A DNA stretch of 64,000 nucleotides from Sediminivirga luteola (GTDB lineage: Bacteria; Actinomycetota; Actinomycetes; Actinomycetales; Brevibacteriaceae), in assembly GCF_014639315.1 (NCBI RefSeq), contig NZ_BMFY01000007.1, positions 62,001 to 126,000 of the forward strand, given 5' to 3'. The position numbers were made by a program, and so were the translations under genes. The notes under the pieces were generated by a model, which had not been told where the DNA came from, did no database searches, and was given only the letters and a program-made list of their open reading frames with translations. Below, in pieces: positions 42,719 to 52,031 of the stretch; position 1 is the stretch's first letter; every line of letters begins with the position of its first letter.

Positions 42719-43648
42719 ATGACCACGACCACCAACCGACACACTCCCGGCGGCACAACCGGGGAGGACTTCGCCACCAGCAACGGGCTCCGCACCCTGC
42801 TGCACCGGCTCCACGACGCCGGGCCAGGCTCGTGGAGCCATGATCCGACGGCCGCGGAGCTGATGGCCCACACCGCGACCAAGTACGAACCCCTCGCCCG
42901 CAAGCACGGCCTCGACCCGTGGGAAGCCGCCAGCGCGGCGTTCAAGGTGATGATCACCCGCGCCGCCCGCGAAGCACGCGACCCCTGGGCGGTGATCACG
43001 CACGCGGTGCGGATCACCTGCATCTTCGAAGAACGCGCCCAAGGCCTGCTCTGCTCGGTGCATCAGGCTCGTCGTCCGCACGTCTCGGCGTTCCACGATC
43101 CGGAGCGGTTCTCCGACCGGGAGAACGCGTTGATGGACTATCACCCGGCCTTCCAGATCACCGACCCCCACTACCACGCCACCGGCGACGCGGAGACGGA
43201 CGCTGGCGGGGCGGGCTCCGATGATGGTGGGCGCGGTTCGGATCGGGCGTGCATGTCCGCTGGGTCGGCGGCCGAGGACGCCATCGCGCTGTTCACGCTG
43301 CTGGGCTGGGACCCGGCGACCGCCCGGGCCGGGGTCGAGCATGTCTGCGTCGCGTTGACCAAGACCGGCACCCGCCAAGCCGCCTACGAGGCGTTGCGGC
43401 GGGACAAGCACGCCCGCGCACTGCTGGACGTACCGCGTTCCTCGTGGACGGCGCTGCTGCGCGCCTTGTTGGGCAACCCGCACCCCGCCTACGCCGCTAC
43501 GACCGCGGGGCGGGGTGTGCTGTTGCGGCTGCTGATCGGCGAGACCCTGCCGGTGCTGCTGCGCGATGACGACCTCATCCTGACCATCTCCCTGGCCGCA
43601 CCCGGCACCCATGAGGACCCCGACGATTCTGGTGGTGGTCGGTCGTGA
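42719..43648 (+). CDS. Hypothetical ICE protein
   Basis: A 309-residue soluble protein with an excellent AGGAGGT ribosome site. The N-terminal half contains AAELMAHTATKYEPLARKHG and GLDPWEAASAAFKVMITRAA, helical and possibly DNA-binding. A low-complexity linker near residue 170 follows, and the C-terminus has LLIGETLPVLLRDDDLILTI. It lies directly before the parB-like gene (GTGA overlap), which suggests a replication or partition role. I do not recognise the family. Confidence 0.8.
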   Translation: MTTTTNRHTPGGTTGEDFATSNGLRTLLHRLHDAGPGSWSHDPTAAELMAHTATKYEPLARKHGLDPWEAASAAFKVMITRAAREARDPWAVITHAVRITCIFEERAQGLLCSVHQARRPHVSAFHDPERFSDRENALMDYHPAFQITDPHYHATGDAETDAGGAGSDDGGRGSDRACMSAGSAAEDAIALFTLLGWDPATARAGVEHVCVALTKTGTRQAAYEALRRDKHARALLDVPRSSWTALLRALLGNPHPAYAATTAGRGVLLRLLIGETLPVLLRDDDLILTISLAAPGTHEDPDDSGGGRS

Positions 43649-44655
43649 CCGCACCGGCCGGGTACATCGAGCTGGAACGCACCGTCGACTCGATCCGGGT
43701 CGGGCGCCGACACCGGACCGCGTTCGGCAACATCGACGAACTCGCCGCCTCGATCGGCCGGGACGGGCTGTTGCAGCCCATCACCATCACCCCCGACGGA
43801 GTGCTGGTGTGCGGGGCGCGCCGGTTGGCGGCGATCAAGAAGCTCGGCTGGCGCAAGGTCAACGTCTGGGTCCGCTCGGGCATCTCCGACCGCCTCGGGC
43901 ACCTGCTGGCCGAGCAGGACGACAACGTGCTCCACAAGCCGCTGACTCAGATCGAGGCGGCCGCTCTGTATCGGGAGCTGAAGACGCTGATGGCCGAGGA
44001 CGCCGACCGCAGGAAGGCAGCGACCCAGTTCAGTGCCCAGAATCAACCCGGCGCTGACGGTCCCGCAAATTTTGCGGGACCGTCAGGAGCGTTGGGCGAG
44101 GCACGTCAACAGGCGGCAGCGATGATCCCCGGTGGTGCCTCGCACACGACGTTGGAGAAGATCGGCTACCTCCAGAAGATCGCCGAAGACCCTGCCCAGC
44201 CCGCCGCGCTCCGGGCACAGGTGAGCGCTGAGCTGGAGCGCATCGACGCCGGGGCTCCGGTGCATCCGATCTTTGAGGCGATCCGCGCCGCCGGCCAGAG
44301 CGCGCAGGCCGAACGTGAGACCGACCTGCATCAGCTCGCCGCCGACGCCCTCGCCCGCGCCAAGCAGACGAAGACCGGTAAGCGCCCGCTCCGGCCCCGA
44401 CCGGTCACCGACGACGGCGAGCCCGCCCAGTACCCGGTGCGGGCATTCGTGCTCACCTGGGGCGAGCTGGACGGGTGGTGGAGGCACTACGACGTCGAAC
44501 ATCTCGCCGCTGAGCTGAGCGATGAGCAGATCGAGTTGTTTCTGACCACCGTCGAGGGAACCAGCCGCTTCGCCGAGGAACTGCGCGCCCTGCGCGACCG
44601 CGACACTGCTGACGATGAGCCGGTGCCGGCCCGCGTGCATCTGCGCGCCCTCTGA
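43645..44655 (+). CDS. ParB/Spo0J-type partition protein
   Basis: A 336-residue protein. The ParB N-terminal domain shows GNIDELAASIGRDGLLQPIT, GVLVCGARRLAAIKKLGW and the adjacent GEQ/ERR-like box. A central helical region (ASHTTLEKIGYLQKIAEDPA) could be an HTH. The C-terminal part (RAFVLTWGELDGWWRHYDVE) is ICE-specific. No ParA is present nearby, so it may act as a regulator or nuclease-like DNA-binding protein rather than in classical partition. A perfect 33-bp palindrome lies inside the gene. Confidence 0.88.
   Translation: MTAPAGYIELERTVDSIRVGRRHRTAFGNIDELAASIGRDGLLQPITITPDGVLVCGARRLAAIKKLGWRKVNVWVRSGISDRLGHLLAEQDDNVLHKPLTQIEAAALYRELKTLMAEDADRRKAATQFSAQNQPGADGPANFAGPSGALGEARQQAAAMIPGGASHTTLEKIGYLQKIAEDPAQPAALRAQVSAELERIDAGAPVHPIFEAIRAAGQSAQAERETDLHQLAADALARAKQTKTGKRPLRPRPVTDDGEPAQYPVRAFVLTWGELDGWWRHYDVEHLAAELSDEQIELFLTTVEGTSRFAEELRALRDRDTADDEPVPARVHLRAL
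44054..44086. promoter_or_regulatory. Perfect 33-bp palindrome inside the parB gene
   Basis: Two 16-bp arms CTGACGGTCCCGCAAA and its exact complement flank a single T. It encodes the linker around GPANFAGPSG. A perfect dyad of this size within a coding region is not expected by chance and may be a ParB-binding (parS-like) site or a transcription attenuator. Confidence 0.6.
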
Positions 44656-44705
44656 CGGCCACCCTTGACCTGCCTCGGTTGGTGGTGGGAGTGCACCTGG
44701 TGGGT

Positions 44706-45395
44706 ATGAAGACTCCCGACCTCTCCGAACCTCGTACCCGCCGCCGACTCATCGCCGCCCTCACCGCGGCGGTCATCGTCCTCGTGCTGGCCGGTGTCGG
44801 CGTTTACGGCCTGCTGGTCGGACCACCCAGCCCGGGCCGGGACGATGACGGCGGCAGCCCTGAGCCGAGTGTCACCGCGCCGTCCGATCCGGTGCCCACG
44901 ACCACGCCGCGGCTGCCGGCGGTGCGGGCGTCGGACGATCCGCAGACCTTCGCCCGCAACGTCGCCACCGTGCTGTTCGAGTGGGACACCGCCAGCGGGT
45001 TCATGCCCCTGGACTACACCAGCGTGGTCCTCGATGTCGGCGACCCCACCGGCCAAGAGCAGGCGGGGCTCGCCTCGGACATCGCCTCCTACCTCCCGAG
45101 CCGGGATGCCTGGCTGGAGCTGCGGCAGTACGCCACCGCCCAGCACATCACTATCGACAACGCGTTCGTCCCCGACGCGTGGGCGGCCGCGGTAGAGCAG
45201 GCCCAGCCTGGTCAGCTTGGCGAGGGCACGGTCGCGGTCACGATCGAGGGCACCCGCCACCGCACCGGGCTGTGGAACGACGAGCAGGTGACCTCCGAGC
45301 ACGCGGTGGCGTTCACGGTGTTCGTGGTCTGCGGCCCGACCTATGAGACCTGTCATCTGCTGCGGCTGTCCCAGCTCGACAACCCCCTCCGATAG
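44706..45395 (+). CDS. Membrane-anchored conjugation protein
   Basis: A 229-residue protein with a single N-terminal membrane helix (IAALTAAVIVLVLAGVGVYG), a Pro/Ser/Thr-rich spacer, then a soluble extracytoplasmic domain (FARNVATVLFEWDTASG, TVAVTIEGTRHRTGLW). Topology and size fit a VirB8/TcpC-like channel component, but similarity is not evident by eye. ATG at 44706 (MKTPDLSEP). It stands just before the lytic enzyme gene. Confidence 0.7.
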   Translation: MKTPDLSEPRTRRRLIAALTAAVIVLVLAGVGVYGLLVGPPSPGRDDDGGSPEPSVTAPSDPVPTTTPRLPAVRASDDPQTFARNVATVLFEWDTASGFMPLDYTSVVLDVGDPTGQEQAGLASDIASYLPSRDAWLELRQYATAQHITIDNAFVPDAWAAAVEQAQPGQLGEGTVAVTIEGTRHRTGLWNDEQVTSEHAVAFTVFVVCGPTYETCHLLRLSQLDNPLR

Positions 45396-45409
45396 GTCGG
45401 TGACGCGTT

Positions 45410-46885
45410 GTGTTGAAGAAGCTCGCCATCGCCGCCCTCGCACTGGTCTTCCTCGCGCCGTCGCTGGTGCTGATCGGGATCGGGGTGGTGATGAACCCCG
45501 CCCTGACGGCCACCGGCTCCTGCACCATCCCCGGCGGCTCGAACGTCACCGTCGGGGACGTCCCCGACGAACTGGAGGTCACCACCGCGAACGGTGAGAC
45601 GTTCACGCTGAACCGGACCCAGCTCACCCATGCCGCGACGATCATCGAGAGCGGCAGCAGCATCGACGGGATCACCCGCGATGGGCTGGTGATCGCGCTC
45701 ATGGCGGCACTGACCGAGTCCACGCTGCGGATGCTGTCCAACACCAGCGCCTACCCCGAGTCCGCGGACTATCCCAATGACGGCGACGGCTCCGACCACG
45801 ACTCCCTGGGCTTGTTTCAGATGCGGCCGCAGTCCGGCTGGGGCACGGTCGCGGAGCTGATGGACCCCGTCTACCAAGCGCAGGCGTTCTTCGGCGGCCC
45901 CACCGGACCCAACCACCCCTCACCTCGGGGACTGTTGGACATTCCCGGGTGGGAGGAGATGGACAAGGGCGAGGCCGCCCAAGCCGTCGAGGTCAGCGCG
46001 TATCCGGACCGGTATCGCAACTACGAGCCGGTCGCTGAGACCATCCTGTCCACCCTCACCACCACAGCGTCCGGCACGGACGCGTCCGCCGGCGATGCTG
46101 TGGTCCCGGCTGCCCAGACGACAACGGCATCCACGTCGCGGGTGGTGTTCCCGATGCCCGAGGGCACCTGGGTGCTCACCAGCGAGTACGGCCCGCGAGT
46201 GCATCCGATCACTGGCGAGGACTCCTTCCACACCGGCACCGACTTCGCCGCACCCGACGGCACACCCCTCCTGGCTGCCGCGGACGGGACCGTGACGGTG
46301 GCGGAGTTCTCCGGCGGCTACGGCGGCCTCATCGTCATCGAACACACCATCGACGGCGACACGGTGGCCACGGCGTATGCGCACATGTGGGAACACGGCA
46401 TCCACGTCGCCCCCGGTGACACCGTGACGGCTGGTCAGCACATCGGCGACACCGGCAGCTCCGGCAACAGCACGGGGCCGCATCTGCATTTCGAGGTCCG
46501 CCTCGGCGGCACGAACGGTGAGCACACCGACCCCGCCGCCTGGCTGAATGCCCACAACGCCGCCGACCTCCCCGAACCCGAAACCGGAGCGCCCAACGGC
46601 GACTGCGACACCAGCAACGGCACACCCGGCGGTGACCCGGACCCCTCGACGGCGAACCCGACCGCCTGGTCGACGATCCGACCTCGGATGGGCAGATCAC
46701 CGCGCGGATGCTGCACCTCTACACCCAGACCATCGCCGCGTTCCCCGACACGAGCTGGGCCTGTTACTCACCCCGGCCCGGCACCGTCTCCGAGCACCCC
46801 CTCGGGCGCGCCTGTGACGGGACGTTCGGCAACGCCATCGGCGAACACCCCACCCCGGAGCAGCGCGAACTCGGGTGGGAGGTGA
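45410..46885 (+). CDS. Cell-wall hydrolase: lysozyme-like + M23 peptidase (frameshifted)
   Basis: A secreted or anchored wall-cutting enzyme for the conjugation channel. GTG start, then an N-terminal membrane segment (LAIAALALVFLAPSLVLIGI), a lysozyme/transglycosylase-like region (IALMAALTESTLRML, DSLGLFQMRPQSGWGT), and an M23/LytM domain with HTGTDFAAPDGT (about residue 274) and GPHLHFEVRLGG (about 358). After about 46640 the frame turns into Pro/Arg/Ser-rich nonsense, while the sensible C-terminus continues in another frame (next entry). The annotated 491-residue product therefore has a false tail. Confidence 0.82.
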   Translation: MLKKLAIAALALVFLAPSLVLIGIGVVMNPALTATGSCTIPGGSNVTVGDVPDELEVTTANGETFTLNRTQLTHAATIIESGSSIDGITRDGLVIALMAALTESTLRMLSNTSAYPESADYPNDGDGSDHDSLGLFQMRPQSGWGTVAELMDPVYQAQAFFGGPTGPNHPSPRGLLDIPGWEEMDKGEAAQAVEVSAYPDRYRNYEPVAETILSTLTTTASGTDASAGDAVVPAAQTTTASTSRVVFPMPEGTWVLTSEYGPRVHPITGEDSFHTGTDFAAPDGTPLLAAADGTVTVAEFSGGYGGLIVIEHTIDGDTVATAYAHMWEHGIHVAPGDTVTAGQHIGDTGSSGNSTGPHLHFEVRLGGTNGEHTDPAAWLNAHNAADLPEPETGAPNGDCDTSNGTPGGDPDPSTANPTAWSTIRPRMGRSPRGCCTSTPRPSPRSPTRAGPVTHPGPAPSPSTPSGAPVTGRSATPSANTPPRSSANSGGR

Positions 46886-47073
46886 CGAACTGGATGCAGG
46901 ACCACGCCCAGACCCTGGGCGTGGAGTACCTGATCTGGGACGGCCTCATCTGGTCCCTGGCCCGCGATGCCGAGGGCTGGCGTCCCTACGACGGCGGCGG
47001 CATGCACGACCCCGACAGCATCACGGGCTCGCACGCCGACCACCTCCATGTCACCGTCCGGGCGGGGAGCTGA
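46648..47073 (+). pseudogene. Displaced C-terminal part of the cell-wall hydrolase
   Basis: In the +1-shifted frame the sequence reads DGEPDRLVDDPTSDGQITAR and MLHLYTQTIAAFPDTSWACY up to SHADHLHVTVRAGS at 47073. It has good codon use and no own ribosome site, so it is the true end of the upstream gene. A one-base difference between 46636 and about 46650 restores one continuous frame. It resembles the ARB-07466-like/Cys-rich C-terminal domain found in such ICE peptidases. Either a real mutation or a sequence error. Confidence 0.65.
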
Positions 47074-47079
47074 GTCGTC

Positions 47080-47346
47080 ATGGACGTGTTCCCCAACTTC
47101 GAAGGTCTCGGTGGGATCGGTGACCTGCGTGAGGTGATCGGTGCCCTGCTCACCTTCGTGCTCATCATCGCGGTGCTGATGCTGATCATCTGCATCATCG
47201 TGTGGGCGCTGTCGACCGCGAACGGCCATCACGCCGCTGCCACCAAAGCACGTGTCGGCGCCTGGACCGCCCTGGGCGCAGCAGTCCTCGCCGGGGGTGG
47301 CGTGGCCTGGATGAACTGGCTGATCGACCTCGGCCAACAACTCTGA
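47080..47346 (+). CDS. DUF6112-like small membrane protein (pilin-like)
   Basis: An 88-residue protein with two membrane helices (GALLTFVLIIAVLMLIICII and AWTALGAAVLAGGGVAWMNW). Size and topology are like VirB2-type subunits. It is 33 bases upstream of, and about the same size as, a second similar protein at 47455. A channel or pilus subunit role is inferred. Confidence 0.78.
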   Translation: MDVFPNFEGLGGIGDLREVIGALLTFVLIIAVLMLIICIIVWALSTANGHHAAATKARVGAWTALGAAVLAGGGVAWMNWLIDLGQQL

Positions 47347-47454
47347 ACACACCCCATTCGCGGACCCCTTCATGGTCCCGACTGTGTGGGGCGGGCGGTG
47401 CACCTGATCGGCGAGACCCACTGTTTCGCCGACGCCCCGAAGGAGCACCCCGCC

Positions 47455-47793
47455 ATGACCGTCCTGAGCCTGCTCACCGAAACCACCGCCACCGCCACCG
47501 CCTTGCCGATGGTGCTGCCGGCCAACATCGACATCAACCCCAACGACTCCGGACTTCCCGGCATCAGCCAGCTCCGCACCATCGTCGGCGCCGTGATGAC
47601 CATCGGGCTGATTCTGTCCGTCCTCGCGCTGATCATTTCGGCGATCGTGTGGGGCTTCGGCGCCAACTCCTCCAACCCGCACCTGGCGGGCAGGGGGAAG
47701 GTCGGCGTCCTCGTGAGCTGTGGCGCCGCCGTCATCTGCGGCGCCAGCGTCACGCTGATCAACTTCTTCTGGGACGTCGGCCAGCAGGTCTGA
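47455..47793 (+). CDS. DUF6112-family membrane protein (pilin-like)
   Basis: A 112-residue protein: a leader-like segment (MTVLSLLTETTATATALPMV), then NDSGLPGISQLRTIVGAVMT and two membrane helices ending INFFWDVGQQV. The ending closely parallels WLIDLGQQL of the previous gene, so the two are tandem paralogues. ATG at 47455 with AAGGAG upstream. Probably a structural subunit of the conjugation channel. Confidence 0.82.
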   Translation: MTVLSLLTETTATATALPMVLPANIDINPNDSGLPGISQLRTIVGAVMTIGLILSVLALIISAIVWGFGANSSNPHLAGRGKVGVLVSCGAAVICGASVTLINFFWDVGQQV

Positions 47794-47834
47794 CCCCACC
47801 CACTCGACTCTGCTTCGTGAAGGAGTGATCTGCG

Positions 47835-49247
47835 GTGGGTGTGTGCGATATCCCCCTTGTCTCAACTGTCTGTGACACCGCCGGCGAGGCCGCCGCCTCG
47901 CTGGTCTCCGCTCCGTTCGACTGGCTCGCCGGCGCGATGGGCGCCGCCGCCGGCTGGTTGTTCGAGGCCGTGTGGTCGGTGTTCGACACGACGACCCTGG
48001 TCGACGTCACGTCGCCGGAGTATGTGGCGGTCTACAACATCCTGTTCGGCATCGCGGTGTTCGTGATGCTGCTGTTCTTCTGCCTCCAACTCATCACCGG
48101 ACTGATCCGCCGCGACCCCACCGCGCTCAGTCGTGCAGCCCTCGGCCTCGCCAAGTCTGTGCTGGGGTCGTTCGTGGTCATCACCCTGACCGCGTTGCTG
48201 TTGGAGATCGTCGATCAGCTCTGCATCGGGATCATCCAAGCCGCCGGCGAGACCACCGAGTCGATGGGCGACAAGATCACCCTGCTCGCCGCAGGGCTGG
48301 TGGGGATCAACATCGCCGCACCAGGGGTCGGCGCGATCATCACCATCTTCCTCGCCGGGCTGGCGATATCGGCCGCCACCATCGTCTGGCTCAGTCTCTT
48401 GGTCAGGAAGGCGCTGCTGCTGGTCGCGATCGTGCTCGCCCCGCTGGCGTTCTCCGGCGCCTCCTGGGATGCGACGAAGGGGTGGATCAGCAAGTGGGCG
48501 ATGTTCGTCATCGCCCTGATCGTCTCCAAACTCGTCCTGGTCGTGATGTTCCTCGTTGCCATCACCCAGGTGTCGGCACCGATCGACGGCGACCTGGCCT
48601 CCGTGGCGGACCCGATCGCCGGGATCGTGCTTATGGCGATGGCCGCCTTCGCCCCCTACATGACCTACAAGTTCCTGAACTTCGTCGGGTTCGACATGTA
48701 CCACGCCATCGGATCGGAGCAGGACGCCAAGAACGCCCTCAACCGCCCCGTCCCCACCCCCTCCAAGCCCGGCGGCAACGGGAACGAGCCGAAGAAGGTG
48801 CTCGACGGCGGTGACGACAAGTCCGGTGGAGGCGGGAGCGGCGGTGGGGGTGGAAAGAAGCCCCCGGAGCCGAAGAACCCGAAGCCGCAAGCATCCAGCG
48901 GCACCGCTGGCTCGGCCGGGGCCGGTGGCGGGAAGGCGGCCGCGAGCAGCGGTGCAGGTGCTGGGGCTGGGGCTGCAGCGGCGGGGCCCGCAGCAGCGGC
49001 CGTGGTGGCGGCGAAGGTCGCCAAGGACGCCGCGACCGCCGGACCCAAGGCCGGCAAGGCCCTGGGCAACCAGGGCGAGACCGCGGCCGACTCCGCCGGG
49101 CAGACCGGCAGCACCCCGCCGTCCGCGCAGGCACCCCCGTCGTCGACGCCTCAGCCCAAGGCGCCCACTGGTGGGGCGTCGGGGACGGAGGCGCGTCCGC
49201 CGAAGCAGCCCCCACCGCCGGCACCAAAGCCGACAGGGAAGGAGTGA
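47835..49247 (+). CDS. VirB6/TrbL-like conjugation membrane protein
   Basis: A 470-residue protein. Five to seven membrane helices lie in residues 1-280 (for example LFGIAVFVMLLFFCLQLITG and KALLLVAIVLAPLAFSGASW), then comes a very long low-complexity Gly/Ala/Pro/Lys tail. The layout is that of TrbL/VirB6 polytopic channel proteins. GTG start at 47835 after AAGGAG. The tail is probably cytoplasmic and disordered. Confidence 0.87.
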   Translation: MGVCDIPLVSTVCDTAGEAAASLVSAPFDWLAGAMGAAAGWLFEAVWSVFDTTTLVDVTSPEYVAVYNILFGIAVFVMLLFFCLQLITGLIRRDPTALSRAALGLAKSVLGSFVVITLTALLLEIVDQLCIGIIQAAGETTESMGDKITLLAAGLVGINIAAPGVGAIITIFLAGLAISAATIVWLSLLVRKALLLVAIVLAPLAFSGASWDATKGWISKWAMFVIALIVSKLVLVVMFLVAITQVSAPIDGDLASVADPIAGIVLMAMAAFAPYMTYKFLNFVGFDMYHAIGSEQDAKNALNRPVPTPSKPGGNGNEPKKVLDGGDDKSGGGGSGGGGGKKPPEPKNPKPQASSGTAGSAGAGGGKAAASSGAGAGAGAAAAGPAAAAVVAAKVAKDAATAGPKAGKALGNQGETAADSAGQTGSTPPSAQAPPSSTPQPKAPTGGASGTEARPPKQPPPPAPKPTGKE

Positions 49248-49254
49248 ATCCGCA

Positions 49255-50724
49255 ATGCCCACGAAGCAGACCGAGCCCGCCACGTCGGCGGAGTTGGTGC
49301 CGGTGAAGTTCTCCCGGCTCACCCGCCGTGGCATCCTCCTGGGCCTCTCGCTGTCTCAGCTCATCACCCTCGCCACCGGCATCCTCTCCTTGGTCGGGGC
49401 CCTGTATGCCGGTGGCGGCATCCTGCTCGCCTACACCGCCCCGGTCTGGGCGATCGCCGCCGCGCTGACGTGGATACCGATTGCCGGCCGGCCCGCGGTG
49501 GAGTGGCTGCCGGTCGCGTTCTGGTGGCTCTGGCGTTCGACCGGCGGACAACTCCTGTACCGCCGTCGGGTCGTCACCCCACGCCCGGCCGGGGCGCTGG
49601 CGCTGCCCGGTGACATGGCCAGGCTGCGCGAGTACACCGACCCCGAAACAGAGGCCGGGATGATCCACGACCCCCACGCCCAGACCCTCACCGTGGTCTG
49701 CGAAGTGTCCCATCCGGCATTCGTACTCCTCGACCCCGGCGAGCAGGAACGACGAGTCACCTCCTGGGGCCGCGTCCTGGCCACAGTCTGCCGCTCCGGA
49801 CGCATCGCCACGTTGCAGGTGCTAGAGCGGACGCTGCCGGACTCCGGCACCGGACTGGCCGAGTGGTGGGCCGCCCACGGCACCGCCGACGACACCTGGG
49901 CCGCGACCACCTACGCCGAGCTGATCGACCGCGCCGGACCAGCCGGCGAACGCCACGCCACCACCCTGAGCTTGTCGCTGGACATGAAGTCCTCCGCCCG
50001 GCAGATCAGAACCGCCGGCGGCGGCATCCGCGGCGCCGCCGCCGTCCTGTGCCAAGAGATGTCCACCCTCGTGGCCGCGCTCCGGTCCGCCGACCTGACA
50101 CCTTCGGGATGGCTGTCACCGGGCGAGATCGCGGTGATCCTGCGCTCGGCGTATGACCCGGCGATCGCCGCCACCTTGGAACGCCACGGCGAACTCGGCC
50201 AATCCCTCGCCACCGCCGGGCCGGTCGCGGTCAACGAGTCCTGGACCCGCATCCGCACCGACTCCGCCCACCACGCCGTGCTGTGGGTCTCGGAGTGGCC
50301 CCGCTCGATGGTGTATCCGGGGTTCTTGTCCCCGGTGCTCTTGTCGACCGGCATCCAGCGGTCGTTCTCGCTGATCTGCACCCCAATGCGCTCCGACCAA
50401 GCCGCACGCGACATCCGCAAGAAGAGGGTCGAGCACATCTCCGACCAAGCTCAGCGGGCAAAGATCGGGCAGATCGAAGACGCCGCCCACACCGCCGAAT
50501 ACCAAGACGTGCTCCAGCAGGAAGCCGACCTCACCGCCGGCCACGGCGTCCTCAGATACACCGGCCTCATCTCTGTCTCCGCCCCGACAGTGGAAGAGCT
50601 CGAAGCGGGGGTGGCGGCGATCGAGCAGGCCGCCATTCAGGCCTCGTGCGAGACCCGGTTACTGGTGGGCCAGCAGGCCGCGGCGTTCACCGCCGCCGCA
50701 CTGCCGTTGTGCCGCCGCGTCTGA
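49255..50724 (+). CDS. SCO6880/PrgI-family type IV secretion protein
   Basis: A 489-residue protein. The N-terminal PrgI-like region has two membrane helices (GLSLSQLITLATGILSLVGA and the next), as in VirB3. The soluble part matches the SCO6880 family (PVAVNESWTRIRTDSAHHAV, HTAEYQDVLQQEADLTAGHG). It acts as a partner of the VirB4 ATPase gene two places downstream. The ribosome site is GGAAGGAG. Position and length are usual for actinobacterial ICEs. Confidence 0.88.
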   Translation: MPTKQTEPATSAELVPVKFSRLTRRGILLGLSLSQLITLATGILSLVGALYAGGGILLAYTAPVWAIAAALTWIPIAGRPAVEWLPVAFWWLWRSTGGQLLYRRRVVTPRPAGALALPGDMARLREYTDPETEAGMIHDPHAQTLTVVCEVSHPAFVLLDPGEQERRVTSWGRVLATVCRSGRIATLQVLERTLPDSGTGLAEWWAAHGTADDTWAATTYAELIDRAGPAGERHATTLSLSLDMKSSARQIRTAGGGIRGAAAVLCQEMSTLVAALRSADLTPSGWLSPGEIAVILRSAYDPAIAATLERHGELGQSLATAGPVAVNESWTRIRTDSAHHAVLWVSEWPRSMVYPGFLSPVLLSTGIQRSFSLICTPMRSDQAARDIRKKRVEHISDQAQRAKIGQIEDAAHTAEYQDVLQQEADLTAGHGVLRYTGLISVSAPTVEELEAGVAAIEQAAIQASCETRLLVGQQAAAFTAAALPLCRRV

Positions 50725-50822
50725 GCTGACCAGCCGGGGGTGGGTGCCGGTGTGCACCTGAGGGGTGAGCCCGAACTACCGGGTTCGCCCCTCTCTGTTC
50801 GCCCATCGTCTTGGAGGCTGTG

Positions 50823-52031
50823 ATGCCCACGTTCCACGATCCGCTCGCCGATGCGGCCGAGGCCTCCGAGGCCCTGCGGGGCCTGGCCCACGCTTCCCGC
50901 GTGTTCGATGATCCGGCGGACACGTACCGGGTGTTCGGTGACCTCGTGGCGGGGGTTCGGTCGCTGCTCCAGGTGCTCGACCAGCTCGCCAGCACCCACC
51001 TGGGTGCGCGGGATCGGGCGTTCGACGATGACGGCGACCCCACCGCGGGCGCGGCGTCCGCGCTGGCCGCGGCCGATGAGCTGCACCAGGCCGGCACGCT
51101 GCTGGATCAGGCCTATGACCGGCTCGACGCGGCGTTCTCGCACTCCGGGAGGATCGCCTGGCACCCCGAACCGGTCGTCGACCGAGACGCCGCCCGGGAA
51201 CGACTGGTGGCACGCCTCGGCGGCGACCCCGCCACCACGACCGTGCAGGCCGGTTCGCTCACGTTGGCGGTGTGGACCGATGCGCCGGTGGGTGAGCATC
51301 AGCGCTACGCCTACCGGATCACCGACACCACCACCGGCGAAGCGGTGGAGGGCCGGGACCTGTTCACCGGCGCCGGCACTCCCGTCGACCCCGACCGCGC
51401 CATCCGCGACCTCGTGACCTTCCTGAGCGCCGCGGGTGAGGCTCGCCAGTACGCGATCGATCATCCCGGCAGCAGCCCTGATCACGAGGGCCTGTTCCCG
51501 GCGTGGGTGGCCGAGGCCGCCCGCACCAACGCCGACGCCCTGGCCGAGCTGAGCGAGCACGGCTCCACCGAGCGCGTCGCCGGACCGGCGCGGGTGGGGC
51601 GGCGGTGGCTGAACGTGGCCTTCCTCCAGGGGGAGGAGACCGATGCGGTGCTCGATCTGATCGACAGCGACGGCGCCGAGGCTGCCATCGGACGCCTGAG
51701 CGGGTACGACTATGGCGAGGAGACCACCCAGGCGGCCTTGGAGAACGGGTACGTCTACGACGACCAACCGCCCACCGGCAGCACCGACCGGACCGTCCAG
51801 GACGGCGGGTACGCGCTGACCTACAACCACGCGCTCGGGCATGTTGGCCTGTACCGCGAGTTCGACACACCATCAGACGCTTCGGTGCACGAGGCCGAGC
51901 AGCCACACCGGGACCCCGCACCGGCTCGGGAGACGTCGGCTGCCCGGCGCGCCGCCCTCGGCGCGGACCGCGACTGGTACGCCACCCCCTCTGGCAATTC
52001 GGCCGGTTCGGGACGGGGGCTGTCACTATGA
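50823..52031 (+). CDS. Hypothetical ICE protein between PrgI and VirB4 genes
   Basis: A 402-residue soluble protein, acidic, beginning MPTFHDPLADAAEASEALRG. The N-terminal half is helical (VRSLLQVLDQLASTHLGARD). The C-terminal half contains two short repeats of YGEETTQAALENGYVYDD type and a Glu/Pro tail. No recognised domain. Its stop overlaps the VirB4 ATG (ATGA). It was possibly assembled from two smaller proteins, because residues 1-150 and 150-390 differ in composition. Confidence 0.78.
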   Translation: MPTFHDPLADAAEASEALRGLAHASRVFDDPADTYRVFGDLVAGVRSLLQVLDQLASTHLGARDRAFDDDGDPTAGAASALAAADELHQAGTLLDQAYDRLDAAFSHSGRIAWHPEPVVDRDAARERLVARLGGDPATTTVQAGSLTLAVWTDAPVGEHQRYAYRITDTTTGEAVEGRDLFTGAGTPVDPDRAIRDLVTFLSAAGEARQYAIDHPGSSPDHEGLFPAWVAEAARTNADALAELSEHGSTERVAGPARVGRRWLNVAFLQGEETDAVLDLIDSDGAEAAIGRLSGYDYGEETTQAALENGYVYDDQPPTGSTDRTVQDGGYALTYNHALGHVGLYREFDTPSDASVHEAEQPHRDPAPARETSAARRAALGADRDWYATPSGNSAGSGRGLSL

